Below, in pieces: positions 34,209-43,144 of a DNA stretch of 64,000 bases; position 1 is the first letter of the stretch, and every line of letters begins with the position of its first letter. The notes beneath the pieces are model-generated. The model did not search any database, was not told the DNA's origin, and was given only the letters and a program-made list of their open reading frames with translations. The translations under genes and the position numbers were made by a program. Origin of the DNA: Dyella kyungheensis (lineage in GTDB: Bacteria > Pseudomonadota > Gammaproteobacteria > Xanthomonadales > Rhodanobacteraceae); the NCBI RefSeq assembly GCF_016905005.1, contig NZ_JADIKC010000006.1, forward strand, positions 62,001 through 126,000, read 5' to 3'.

Positions 34209-37154
34209 TTACAGCTTGAACTCGACGCCGAGGTAGCTGGTGCGTCCGAAGTACTGGATCGTACCGGTCTGCTGCGGGTTGCCGCCGAAGTAGGTACGGG
34301 TCGGCTGGTTGGTCAGGTTGAGCATCTGGTACACCACCTTGAACTGCTGGGTGATGTCGTACGAGGCCTGGAAGTCGTACACCGTTTCGGCGGCAAAGGT
34401 CACCAGCTGATTGCTGACGGCCATCTGCGTATCGGACAGGAACGACGAACGGTAGTTGCCCGAGACACGAGCCGAGAACGGACCGTAGTCGTAGAACACC
34501 GCCGCACTGGCCACGCGACGCGACAGGCCCGGCAGGCCGACGTAGGTGGTCGGGCCACCGAGGTTGGTCGGGTTGTGCACCGTGCTCGAGGTCAGCGCGA
34601 AGTTCGCCTGCACGCCCAGGCCAGCCCAGATGCCGGGCAGGAAGTGCGTCTTCGAACCGGACAGTTCCAGACCGCGAACCAGGCCGCCCTTGGCGTTATA
34701 GGCCGTCTGGTAATCACCGTTGAGGTACTGCGTGCCGGTGTCCGGGTTGATCGGCACCGGAATGCCCGCGGCGGCAAAGTCGTAGTTGTTGTACGTGACG
34801 TCCTGCACGAACGACTTCACGTCCTTGAAGAACACGCCGGCGGTAAGCAGGCCGGTGGAGTCGTCGAAGTAGTGTTCGTAGTCGAGGTCGTACTGAGTGG
34901 CGCGCAGCGGATCGAGCAGCGGGCTGGTGCCGCCCCACACGTTGTACTGCGCGCCGGGGCCCGGACCGTTCGACACCCACGAACCGGAACCGGCCAACAT
35001 CTTGTCGATCGGCGGACGCGACAGCACCTTGGCCGCCGAGAAACGCATCATGTCGTCGTCGGTCAGGTGATAGATCAGGTTCAGCGACGGCAGGTAATCG
35101 GTATAGGTCTTGCCGACGGTGAGCGGCGCGTAGTCGGAACTGGTGTAGCCGTTGCCGTCGGTGATCGGGATGCCCGCACCGTTGCCCACCTGCTGCAGGC
35201 CCGAGCTGTACTGCGACTGGTGCGACACGCGGATGCCCACGTTGCCGCTCAGCTCGTGACCGAACACGTTCTGCGCATCGATATCCGCCATCAGGAAGAT
35301 ATCGCGCGTCTTCTCGTCCACCTGGCCACTCTGGATGTAGGTCCAGCTGTTGGCGTTGATGTCCTTGACCGGCGTCGCATTGATGCCGTGCGCGGCAAGA
35401 ATGGCCGGACCGTTCAGAGTGAGGAAGCACGGGAAGCCGGAGAACTTGCCCTTCCAGCAGGTCACCTTGGCGGCGCTGGACGGAATGCTCAGCGGCAGCT
35501 CGCCGGGCACCGGCGAGGTGTTCCACTCCGAGCCATACACGAACGCTTCGCGATCGGCGTTATACGTGTGGTTGTTCATGTAGACGCCCGCTTCCAGCGC
35601 GGACAGCCACGAACTGTTGGGCATGTCGTACTTCACGCTGGTGCGGAAGGCCTTCATCTTGTCGTGATAGATGTACGGATAGACACCGTAACGCGACAGA
35701 CCCATGTCGTTGACATTGGTGTACAGGCTGGGATCGCCGAACTGCGCGCTGCCTACCTGCTGGCCCTTCAGCTGGAAGTTCATCGACTGCGCCATCAGCT
35801 GCGGGTTGGCGGTGCCCAGGCCCGAGTACGGATCGGCGGTGGTGTCGACGTTGATCTCGTTGCTGGTGGCGCGCGACATCGAGACGTCGGCGTCCACATG
35901 CCAGTTGCCGTGATCCCACTTCAGGTTCAGGCCACCGGAGAACACGCTGGTGGTGGTGGAGTAGTTGTCGGCCGTGGTCTCGTTGGAGAACTGGTTGCCG
36001 TACGGATTGCCCGTGCGCGGATCGACGCCCGCGGTCGGGTTGCTGGCCACCGAACCGCCGATCAGCGTACCCAGCGAACTCCACACCGGATTGGTGATCT
36101 GCGTGTTGTTGCCGTAGAAGTTCTGCGAACGGAAGCCGTAACCGAACGACTCGTTCTTGAACTTCGAGTAGAAACCGTCGCCGGTGATCTTCAACTCGTC
36201 GGTGGGCTTCCACACGATGGTGGCGATCTCGCCGGTGCGGCGCTCTTCGCCACCGTTCTGCTGCAGCTGGATGCCTTCCGGCAGATAGCCCGTCGGCGCG
36301 CCCGGCTGCGAGTTGATCGAATACTTCGAACCGTCGGAGGCTTCGCCGACGAACTGCTCGGCCACGTGCGGCTGGTACATCTGCGCCACGCCCAGGCCAA
36401 CGCCCAGCGTGTTGTCGATGAATTTGCCCTGGTAGGCCGCGCTCAGGCGGTAGCCCAACGCGTTGGCGCCGCTCACGTCGTGCGCCTGGCCGTCGTAGCT
36501 GCCGCGCGCGTCGATGTTGAGGTTCTGGTCCTTCGGCGCCAGCAGCGGATCGGCCGTCTGCAGCGCAATAGTGCCGCCCACGCCGCCGGTGATCAGCGAA
36601 GCCTGCGAGGACTTGTACACCGTGGCCATGTTGATCAGCTCCGACGGGTACTGGTCGAAGTTGATGTAGTTGCTGCCGCTGGTGGACGGCTGCTCGCGAC
36701 CGTCGAGCGTGGTCTGGATGAAGTTGCCCGAGAGGCCACGGATATTGATCTGCGAGGCCTGGCCGGCAATGCGCTCGGCGGACACGCCCGGCAGGCGGGT
36801 CAGTGCGTCGGCGATGGACTGGTCGGGCAGGCCGCCGATGTCGGCCGAGGTGATGACGTTGGTGATCGTGTCCGAGTAGCGCTGGTAGTCGATCGACTTT
36901 TCCATGCTCTGGTTGTAGCCCGTCACCGTGATGGTGGAGAGGCTCTTGGCCAGCTGCTGGTCCTGCGTCTGCTTGGCCTGATCGTCTTTCTTGGCGTTCG
37001 GGTCAGTCTGCTGGGCAGAGCTGTCCTGCGCACCAGGGGCGGCGGCCGTGCCGGTCGCGTTCGCGCCCGCATCCGCCGGCATTGCATGAATACCTGCCGT
37101 CAAACAAAGGCCGGACGCCAGCGCCAGGGCCAGCACATTACGTTTCAGTTCCAC
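34209..37154 (-). CDS. TonB-dependent outer-membrane receptor (maltodextrin type)
   Basis: A 981-residue receptor. After a signal peptide (NVLALALASGLCLTAGIHAM) comes an Ala/Gln-rich stretch and a probable TonB box (STITVTGYNQ). The plug domain (about 75-200) has SADIGGLPDQSIADALTRLP, INIRGLSGNFIQTTLDGREQ and the ITGGVGGTIAL end. A 22-stranded barrel follows, closing with TSYLGVEFKL. This plug signature is typical of the carbohydrate-linked receptors of xanthomonads and Caulobacter. The start is a GTG at 37154 with a strong GGGAGGGG ribosome site. First gene of the leftward cluster and presumed importer of dextrins. Confidence 0.9.
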   Translation of the reverse strand: MELKRNVLALALASGLCLTAGIHAMPADAGANATGTAAAPGAQDSSAQQTDPNAKKDDQAKQTQDQQLAKSLSTITVTGYNQSMEKSIDYQRYSDTITNVITSADIGGLPDQSIADALTRLPGVSAERIAGQASQINIRGLSGNFIQTTLDGREQPSTSGSNYINFDQYPSELINMATVYKSSQASLITGGVGGTIALQTADPLLAPKDQNLNIDARGSYDGQAHDVSGANALGYRLSAAYQGKFIDNTLGVGLGVAQMYQPHVAEQFVGEASDGSKYSINSQPGAPTGYLPEGIQLQQNGGEERRTGEIATIVWKPTDELKITGDGFYSKFKNESFGYGFRSQNFYGNNTQITNPVWSSLGTLIGGSVASNPTAGVDPRTGNPYGNQFSNETTADNYSTTTSVFSGGLNLKWDHGNWHVDADVSMSRATSNEINVDTTADPYSGLGTANPQLMAQSMNFQLKGQQVGSAQFGDPSLYTNVNDMGLSRYGVYPYIYHDKMKAFRTSVKYDMPNSSWLSALEAGVYMNNHTYNADREAFVYGSEWNTSPVPGELPLSIPSSAAKVTCWKGKFSGFPCFLTLNGPAILAAHGINATPVKDINANSWTYIQSGQVDEKTRDIFLMADIDAQNVFGHELSGNVGIRVSHQSQYSSGLQQVGNGAGIPITDGNGYTSSDYAPLTVGKTYTDYLPSLNLIYHLTDDDMMRFSAAKVLSRPPIDKMLAGSGSWVSNGPGPGAQYNVWGGTSPLLDPLRATQYDLDYEHYFDDSTGLLTAGVFFKDVKSFVQDVTYNNYDFAAAGIPVPINPDTGTQYLNGDYQTAYNAKGGLVRGLELSGSKTHFLPGIWAGLGVQANFALTSSTVHNPTNLGGPTTYVGLPGLSRRVASAAVFYDYGPFSARVSGNYRSSFLSDTQMAVSNQLVTFAAETVYDFQASYDITQQFKVVYQMLNLTNQPTRTYFGGNPQQTGTIQYFGRTSYLGVEFKL

Positions 37155-37318
37155 CGTCTTCCCCTCCCACGGGTTTGCACTTCATCTTTGGTTTTGTAGT
37201 TGCCGCAGCCGCCCCCACAGGCGCTGCGGGCTACGCGCCAGTGCAAGCCGAGAAATCTTCGGAGGGCCCCGTCGCGTGGCGGCCATGGTAGGGCTGCAAA
37301 AAATGCCGAACAGGCCTA

Positions 37319-37332
37319 TGCATACGTATTCA
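37319..37332 (+). promoter_or_regulatory. Candidate LacI-family operator, receptor side
   Basis: TGCATACGTATTCA, a near-palindrome centred on CG as LacI-family operators usually are. It lies 165 bp upstream of the receptor start. The other copy at 37534 is its exact reverse complement. Confidence 0.6.
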
Positions 37333-37533
37333 TGACCCGGTTTTTTTGTGCACCTTTGACAAAATTCTAATGGGTGCGCGTCTCACCGCCTGCCTTGACA
37401 TGGACCGGTCCCAGCCTCGTGTTTCGTTCGGAAAATCGATGGTGGCGCGGGTTTCCGTGCATCGATGCCCCTCCGGCAGCGTAACTTTCGCAGCGGCTCC
37501 TGCGCCCTGCTGCGTCGCAATATCGCGATTTTT

Positions 37534-37547
37534 TGAATACGTATGCA
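37534..37547 (-). promoter_or_regulatory. Candidate LacI-family operator, glucosidase side
   Basis: TGAATACGTATGCA on the plus strand, the exact reverse complement of the site at 37319, 108 bp upstream of the glucosidase start. The two centres are 215 bp apart, so a looped repression complex is conceivable. Confidence 0.6.
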
Positions 37548-37654
37548 GTCGAAGCGTCCGCTTCGCACTCTGCCTTTAAGCTGCCCCCCGCGCTTCGCTT
37601 CAGGCCCGGTTGTCTGTCAGCGAAGCGAGCATTGGGCGGGAACGGGGTACGCGA

Positions 37655-39271
37655 ATGAGTGATGCACGTTGGTGGCGCGGAGCCGTCACCTATCAGATCT
37701 ATCCACGCAGCTTCATGGACACCAACGGCGATGGCGTGGGTGACCTGCCCGGCATCGTCGACAAGCTCGACTATGTCGCGAGCCTTGGCGTGGACGCGAT
37801 CTGGATCTCGCCGTTCTTCCGCTCGCCCATGGCCGACTTCGGCTACGACATCGCGGACTACCGCGAAGTCGATCCACTGTTCGGCAGCAACGAGGATTTC
37901 GATCGCCTGCTGGCCAAGGCGCACACGCTCGGCCTGAAGGTGATGATCGACCAGGTGCTCAGCCATACCTCGATGGAGCACGCCTGGTTCAAGGAAAGCC
38001 GCGAGAGCCGCGACAATCCCAGGGCCGACTGGTACGTTTGGGCCGACGCGAAGGCCGACGGCACGCCGCCCAACAACTGGCTCTCGCTGTTCGGCGGTTG
38101 CGCCTGGCAATGGGAACCGCGCCGCGGCCAGTACTACCTGCACAACTTCCTGACCTCGCAGCCCGATCTCAATTACCACAACCCCGACGTGCGCCGCGCG
38201 GTGCTCGACGAGGTGAAGTACTGGCTGGACAAGGGCGTCAACGGCCTGCGCCTGGATGCGATCAACTTCTGCTTCCACGACCGCGAACTGCGCGACAACC
38301 CGCCCAAGCCCGAGGAAAAACGCGTGGGCCGCGGCTTCAGCCCGGACAATCCGTACGCGTTCCAGTATCACTACTACAACAACACGCAGCCGGAGAACCT
38401 CGCGTTCCTCGAAGAACTGCGCGCGTTGATGGACCAGTACGAAGACGTGGCCGCCATCGGCGAGATCTCCTCCGAAGACTCGCTCGCCACCACCGCCGAA
38501 TACACCAGCGGCAACCGCCTGCACATGGGCTACAGCTTCGAGCTGCTCACCGACGATTTCAGCGCCGGCTACATCCGCCGCACCGTGGAGGATCTCGAGG
38601 CGCAGATGCTGGAAGGCTGGCCGTGCTGGGCCATTTCCAATCACGACGTGTCGCGCGTGCTCAGCCGCTGGGGCAACGGCCATGCCTCGCCGAAGCTGGC
38701 GAACCTGCTGAGCGCGATGGTCTGCTCGCTGCGCGGCTCGGTGTGCGTGTACCAGGGCGAGGAACTGGGCCTCACCGAAGCCGATGTGCCGTTCGAATCG
38801 CTGCAGGATCCGTATGGCATCACCTTCTGGCCCACCTTCAAGGGCCGCGACGGCTGCCGCACGCCGATGCCCTGGAACGGCGGCATCAACGCCGGCTTCA
38901 GCGTGGGCGATCCGTGGCTGCCGGTGCCCGCCGAACATCGCGCCTTGGCGGTGACCCTGCAGGACGCCACGCCCGATTCCACCCTCAACGGCTTCCGCCG
39001 GTTCATGGCGTGGCGCAAGACCCAGCCGGCACTGCGTTGGGGCGACATCCAGTTCATCGACACGCCGGAACCGGTGCTGGCATTCACCCGCATGCACGGC
39101 GAAGACACGTTGCTGGTCGCATTCAACCTGTCCAAGGCACCGGTGGAGCTGCCCTTGGCCCGGCCGGGCAAACTCACTCCCATCAACGGTCATGGGCTGA
39201 GTCAGGGCGCGGTTACCCCCGATGGCCTCAGCCTGCCCGGCCACGGCGCGCTGTTCGCCCGCATCGACTGA
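37655..39271 (+). CDS. Cytoplasmic GH13 alpha-glucosidase (oligoglucosidase type)
   Basis: A 538-residue enzyme without signal peptide. WWRGAVTYQIYPRSFMDTNG is the typical opening of oligo-1,6-glucosidase/alpha-glucosidase GH13 members. Catalytic regions: region I MIDQVLSHTS, region II GLRLDAINF (nucleophile near 199), region III IGEISSED (acid/base near 268), and region IV ISNHDVSR (near 328). It probably hydrolyses imported maltose and short dextrins to glucose; many relatives in this order prefer alpha-1,4 bonds. The ATG at 37655 was chosen over 37610 for its family-typical N-terminus. It is divergent from the receptor gene and followed by a terminator. Confidence 0.92.
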   Translation: MSDARWWRGAVTYQIYPRSFMDTNGDGVGDLPGIVDKLDYVASLGVDAIWISPFFRSPMADFGYDIADYREVDPLFGSNEDFDRLLAKAHTLGLKVMIDQVLSHTSMEHAWFKESRESRDNPRADWYVWADAKADGTPPNNWLSLFGGCAWQWEPRRGQYYLHNFLTSQPDLNYHNPDVRRAVLDEVKYWLDKGVNGLRLDAINFCFHDRELRDNPPKPEEKRVGRGFSPDNPYAFQYHYYNNTQPENLAFLEELRALMDQYEDVAAIGEISSEDSLATTAEYTSGNRLHMGYSFELLTDDFSAGYIRRTVEDLEAQMLEGWPCWAISNHDVSRVLSRWGNGHASPKLANLLSAMVCSLRGSVCVYQGEELGLTEADVPFESLQDPYGITFWPTFKGRDGCRTPMPWNGGINAGFSVGDPWLPVPAEHRALAVTLQDATPDSTLNGFRRFMAWRKTQPALRWGDIQFIDTPEPVLAFTRMHGEDTLLVAFNLSKAPVELPLARPGKLTPINGHGLSQGAVTPDGLSLPGHGALFARID

Positions 39272-39287
39272 ACACCCGGTTACTCCC

Positions 39288-39333
39288 TCGACGGCGGATA
39301 CACCGCCTTACGCCGCCGTCGACTTTTCTCTTT
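39288..39333 (+). terminator. Intrinsic terminator of the GH13 glucosidase gene
   Basis: TCGACGGCGG (39288-39297) pairs with CCGCCGTCGA (39313-39322), followed by CTTTTCTCTTT. It lies 16 bp past the stop codon. Confidence 0.8.
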
Positions 39334-39438
39334 CCCTCTGCTCCTATGGTGGCGCGTCAACGACTTGGCACGTTTTCACAACGGCGTGACGCGCTCTGGC
39401 GATTCTTCAGCCCGTTCACCTTTTCCAAGGAGCTTTCC

Positions 39439-39657
39439 ATGCGTGCAGTGCTGATCATCCTCGGCGTTCTACTCTTAGCCGGCGGCATCTATGTCCTGGC
39501 GGGCCATGGCAGTTACCAGACCACCGACACCCTCGTGCAGATCGGCTCGGCCAAGGTCAGCGCCACGCATGACAAGGCGCTGCCGCAGTGGGTGGGCATT
39601 GCCGGCATTGTGGTGGGTGCGTTGCTGGCGATTGGAGGGTTCCTCAAGAAGGGCTGA
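39439..39657 (+). CDS. Small two-helix membrane protein (DUF3185-like)
   Basis: A 72-residue protein with two hydrophobic segments (residues 3-21, RAVLIILGVLLLAGGIYVLA; and 50-68, WVGIAGIVVGALLAIGGFL) around a short polar loop (TDTLVQIGSAKVSATHDK). The pattern resembles DUF3185 proteins. A good AAGGAGC ribosome site precedes the ATG. The function is unknown; similar proteins are often stress-linked envelope proteins. Confidence 0.7.
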   Translation: MRAVLIILGVLLLAGGIYVLAGHGSYQTTDTLVQIGSAKVSATHDKALPQWVGIAGIVVGALLAIGGFLKKG

Positions 39658-39667
39658 CCCCCTAGCT

Positions 39668-39797
39668 CGTCATTCCGGCGCAGGCCGGAATCCAGTTGCG
39701 ATGCATTGGGCTTTCGCAAGCGCCACCAAAAGGCGTTATCGCTCTCGCGAAGACCGCAACTTGCCGCTACTGGATTCCGGCCTGCGCCGGAATGACG
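39668..39797. repeat. Composite inverted repeat, family B
   Basis: The unit at 39668-39695 faces its reverse complement at 39770-39797. The interior of about 75 bp (CTTTCGCAAGCGCCACC region) is similar to that of the 3507 copy (GGGCTTTCGCA shared), so the whole composite unit, not just the arms, is repeated. Confidence 0.85.
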
Positions 39798-39839
39798 AGC
39801 GTGTAGGATGTGGCGTCTCCACATTCCCGAGAGCGCTTG

Positions 39840-41012
39840 ATGGAACGACGCCAATTCCTGCGCCAGGCCAGCGCCACGCTGGCGGTGGCTTCGACCGCGG
39901 GACTGGCCGCCTGTACTGCCCCGGCCGTGAAACCGGACCCGGCTTCAACGACCGGTTCGACATCGCTGGCGCCGATCCGCGCCAGCACCGACCGCATCAC
40001 CGGTGTCTACGTCTGCACGCGTCCATTCCGAGCGGCAGGCCCGCGCATCGAGCTGGAAAAGTTCGGCAAGAAAACCGTCGTGCACAACTACGGCCATGGC
40101 GGCAGCGGCTGGTCGCTGTCGTGGGGCTCGGGCACGCTGGCCTTGCAGATGGTGCAGGCCACGGGCGCACGCGAACTGGGCGTGATCGGCTGCGGCGCGA
40201 TCGGGCTCACCACCGCCCTGCTCGCACAGCAGGCCGGCCTGTCCACCCGCATCTACGCCAAGGCACTGCCGCCGGATGTGTTCTCCATGCGCGCCTCCGG
40301 TTTGTGGACGCCCGACTCGCGCATCTGCGACGCCGCGCACGCACCTGCGTTGGCGGATCGATGGGAAATGATGACGCGTCTTTCCTACGCGCGTTACCAA
40401 AGCCTGCTCGGCCTGCCGGGCCAGCCGGTCGAATGGATCGACGGCTATTCGTTGGCCGATGCGCCATTCGGCAAATTCCACGGTGACGTGCCCGATGAGC
40501 CGGCGTACGGCGACTTCGCCAACCGCGTGCGCGACCTCACGCCGCGTTCGGTGGAATTGTCGCCGGGCAATCATCCGTTCCCGGAACCGTACGTGCGCCG
40601 CTACACCACGCTGATGTTCAACCTCAGCAGCTACGCCCATTTCCTGATGAACGAATACCTCGCTGCGGGCGGCAAGATCGAGCTGCGCGAATTCACCCAT
40701 GCCGATGAGTTGCAACAGCTGCCCGAACAGACCCTGGTCAATGCGACCGGTTACGGTGCCCGCGCGCTGTTCAACGACGACTCGGTGATTCCTGTGCGCG
40801 GCCAAACTGCCCGGTTGATTCCGCAGCCCGAGGTCAGATACGGCCTGCGTACGCAAAACCTCAGCGTGGTACCGCGCAGCGACGGCATCATGGTGCAGGT
40901 GATCGGCGATACGGGCAATTTCAACAACCCCGACCTCACGCCGCAGCGCGACGTCTCCGAGGCCGCCGTACGCGAACTGGCGAGCGTCGTCGCGCAGATG
41001 AAACACGGCTGA
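39840..41012 (+). CDS. Tat-exported FAD-dependent oxidoreductase (D-amino-acid oxidase family)
   Basis: A 390-residue protein. The N-terminus ERRQFLRQASATLAVASTAG has a twin-arginine signal and then LAAC, a possible lipobox, so it may be a Tat-exported lipoprotein. The FAD-binding motif GVIGCGAIGLTTALLAQQAG lies near 115-135. The C-terminal part (NATGYGARALFNDDSVIPVR, GQTARLI) matches DAO-family oxidoreductases. Cofactor-loaded export fits the Tat route. The substrate is unknown; D-amino acid or other amine oxidation is only a guess from family. It has no obvious operon partner. Confidence 0.78.
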   Translation: MERRQFLRQASATLAVASTAGLAACTAPAVKPDPASTTGSTSLAPIRASTDRITGVYVCTRPFRAAGPRIELEKFGKKTVVHNYGHGGSGWSLSWGSGTLALQMVQATGARELGVIGCGAIGLTTALLAQQAGLSTRIYAKALPPDVFSMRASGLWTPDSRICDAAHAPALADRWEMMTRLSYARYQSLLGLPGQPVEWIDGYSLADAPFGKFHGDVPDEPAYGDFANRVRDLTPRSVELSPGNHPFPEPYVRRYTTLMFNLSSYAHFLMNEYLAAGGKIELREFTHADELQQLPEQTLVNATGYGARALFNDDSVIPVRGQTARLIPQPEVRYGLRTQNLSVVPRSDGIMVQVIGDTGNFNNPDLTPQRDVSEAAVRELASVVAQMKHG

Positions 41013-41130
41013 GCACACACTCGCAGCTGAAAACTGCCTGACGCGACTTGACGCCGCGCCCATGCCACCCCGCCGGCAGCAGTGCATACTTGCGCTTCGT
41101 CCCCGCTGCGCCCGCTTCAAGGAGTCCTGC

Positions 41131-43086
41131 ATGCTCGCCATCGCGTCCACCGTGATGAGGCGGTTTTCCCGGCGCAGACATGCGGTGGCCCTTGCCCTGA
41201 TGCTGTTGCCGGCGGCCCTGTGGGCACAGGCACCGATCCAGATCACGCCCTTGCCGGAGGCCAGGCACGCCACCGTGACGCCATTGGGCGCGTCGGATCT
41301 CGACGCGCGCGACCTGCAGCCCTGGCTCGATGCGCAGATGAGCGGCGTGATGCAGCAAGGCGCGGCGACCGGTGCCGTGGTCGTGGTGGTGAAGGACGGC
41401 GAGCTGATTTACGCCAAGGGCTACGGCTACGCCGACGCCGAGGCGAAGAAGCCGGTCGATCCCGCCACCACCATGTTCCGCGCCGCCTCCGTCTCCAAGC
41501 TGTTCACCTGGACGGCGGTGATGCAACTGGTCGAGAAGCACAAGCTCGATCTGGATGCGGATATCAACCGCTATCTCGACTTCATCGTGCCGGCGCGCGA
41601 GGGCAAGCCGGTCACCATGCGCGATCTGATGACGCACAGCGCCGGCTTCGAGGAAGTGCGCAAGGACCGCTACTCGGTCAATCCCGCATCGCTGATGCGC
41701 TACGACGTCTGGTTGAAGCAGTGGGTGCCAAAGCGCATCTATCCGGTCGGCGAAGTCCCTGCGTATTCGACCTATGGCACGGCATTGGCCGGCTATATCG
41801 TGCAGCGCGTATCCGGGCAACCGTTCGACGACTACATGGAACGGCACATCCTGGAGCCGCTGGAGATGAAGCACGCGAGCTTCCGCGAGCCGCTGCCCGC
41901 ATCGCTGCAGCCGGACATGGCGCTCAACTACGGCAAGCCGGGTGCGGCACCGCGCCCATTCGACCTGCGCACCGCCGTGCCCGCGGGCGCGCTCTCGGTC
42001 AGCGGCGAGGACATGGCGCGCTTCATGGTCGCGCACCTGCAGTTCGGCCGCTCGGGCAATGCGCAGTTGCTCGAACAGGCGACCGTGCAACAGATGCAGA
42101 GCTACCAGCGTGCGGCGATCCCCGGCCTGCCGGGCATGGCGCTGGGCTTCGTGCATCTGGATCGCGGCGACCAGGTCATCCTTGGCCACGGCGGCGATCT
42201 GGATGGGTTCCACAACTTGCTCGCGCTGTTTCCGGATCATCACACCGGCATCTTCATCGCCACGGTCGGTGGCCGTGGCGGCGCGTTGCTGAGGCCGGTG
42301 GTGGATCGTTTTTCCGACCGCTATTTCCCGCCGCTGCCGCAGCTGAAACTGCCCACGCTGGGCACGGACAAGCAGCATGCCGCGCAAGTGGCGGGCCGCT
42401 ACTCGTCCAGCGTTACGTCGCGAAGCAACGTGCTCGCGCTGCGCGATCTGTTCCAGCAATCCACCATCAGCGTGGCGGCCGACGGCTCGCTGCTCGCGCC
42501 CATGTTCGGCACCGCGCACTGGCGTGAGGTGAAGCCCTACCTGTGGGTGGACGATGCCACCGGCCGTCGCCTCGGCGCCGTCATGCGCGATGGCAAGGTA
42601 AGCATGCTGTCCATCAATGCCGTGTCGCCCGTGCAGGTATTCCTGCCTGCCACCGGCTGGCCACCCCAGCGCGTGATGGAAGTACTGACGGCGATCCTCG
42701 CCGTGTTCGCGCTGATCGCCCTGTCATGGCCGATCGCGGCGCTGCTGAGCCGTCGCCAGGTGTCGACCATCACCGACCGGGATCTGCGCTGGTACCGGCT
42801 GAGCCGGCTCACGGCCATCGCCTACCTGCTGTTCGCGGGTGGATGGGCCTTGATGCTGCCGCGCCTGGGCTCCTCGGCGCTGGACACGCGCCTGCGCCTG
42901 CTGCAGCTGATCGGTGTGCTGGCCGTACTGGGAACGCTGGCGGTAGCCGTGGAAACCTGGCGCGCCTGGCGTCATCAGGGCAGCGGATGGCGCCGGATAA
43001 GCGGTGCGGTCCTGCTGCTGGCCTGCTTTGCCGCCATCGGCTTCATCGTGCACTGGCACCTGCTGAGCCCGGGTCTCAACTACTGA
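41131..43086 (+). CDS. Beta-lactamase-fold serine hydrolase with C-terminal membrane domain
   Basis: A 651-residue protein. A signal peptide or anchor (HAVALALMLLPAALWAQA) is followed by a class C beta-lactamase/penicillin-binding-protein-like domain (about 60-400). The catalytic SxxK is SVSK near 120, and PAYSTYG near 211 holds the tyrosine motif in a YxT variant. LGHGGDLDGFHNLLALFPDH carries the HGG motif. The last 130 residues contain about four membrane helices. AAGGAG precedes the ATG at 41131. Likely a periplasmic peptidase or esterase anchored to the inner membrane; the substrate is unknown. Confidence 0.8.
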   Translation: MLAIASTVMRRFSRRRHAVALALMLLPAALWAQAPIQITPLPEARHATVTPLGASDLDARDLQPWLDAQMSGVMQQGAATGAVVVVVKDGELIYAKGYGYADAEAKKPVDPATTMFRAASVSKLFTWTAVMQLVEKHKLDLDADINRYLDFIVPAREGKPVTMRDLMTHSAGFEEVRKDRYSVNPASLMRYDVWLKQWVPKRIYPVGEVPAYSTYGTALAGYIVQRVSGQPFDDYMERHILEPLEMKHASFREPLPASLQPDMALNYGKPGAAPRPFDLRTAVPAGALSVSGEDMARFMVAHLQFGRSGNAQLLEQATVQQMQSYQRAAIPGLPGMALGFVHLDRGDQVILGHGGDLDGFHNLLALFPDHHTGIFIATVGGRGGALLRPVVDRFSDRYFPPLPQLKLPTLGTDKQHAAQVAGRYSSSVTSRSNVLALRDLFQQSTISVAADGSLLAPMFGTAHWREVKPYLWVDDATGRRLGAVMRDGKVSMLSINAVSPVQVFLPATGWPPQRVMEVLTAILAVFALIALSWPIAALLSRRQVSTITDRDLRWYRLSRLTAIAYLLFAGGWALMLPRLGSSALDTRLRLLQLIGVLAVLGTLAVAVETWRAWRHQGSGWRRISGAVLLLACFAAIGFIVHWHLLSPGLNY

Positions 43087-43144
43087 GGCCCGTCGATTCC
43101 ATGCTGACGGGACCCGCGTTGCCCTGCCCGGTACAATAGGCAAG

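Larger units (their letters stand above)
37155..37654. promoter_or_regulatory. Divergent control region of the maltodextrin locus
   Basis: A 500-bp gene-free stretch between the receptor gene and the GH13 glucosidase gene. It contains two copies of one candidate operator in opposite orientation (37319-37332 and 37534-37547), each within an AT-richer patch (TTTTTTTG near 37340; GATTTTTTG near 37528) that probably marks the two promoters. No reading frame in it looks coding. Confidence 0.7.

Noticed and set aside
34155-37199. A 1014-codon open frame antisense to the TonB receptor
   Set aside because: Low-complexity Val/Arg/His-rich translation typical of the shadow frame of a GC-rich gene. The opposite strand encodes a complete receptor with signal peptide, plug and barrel.
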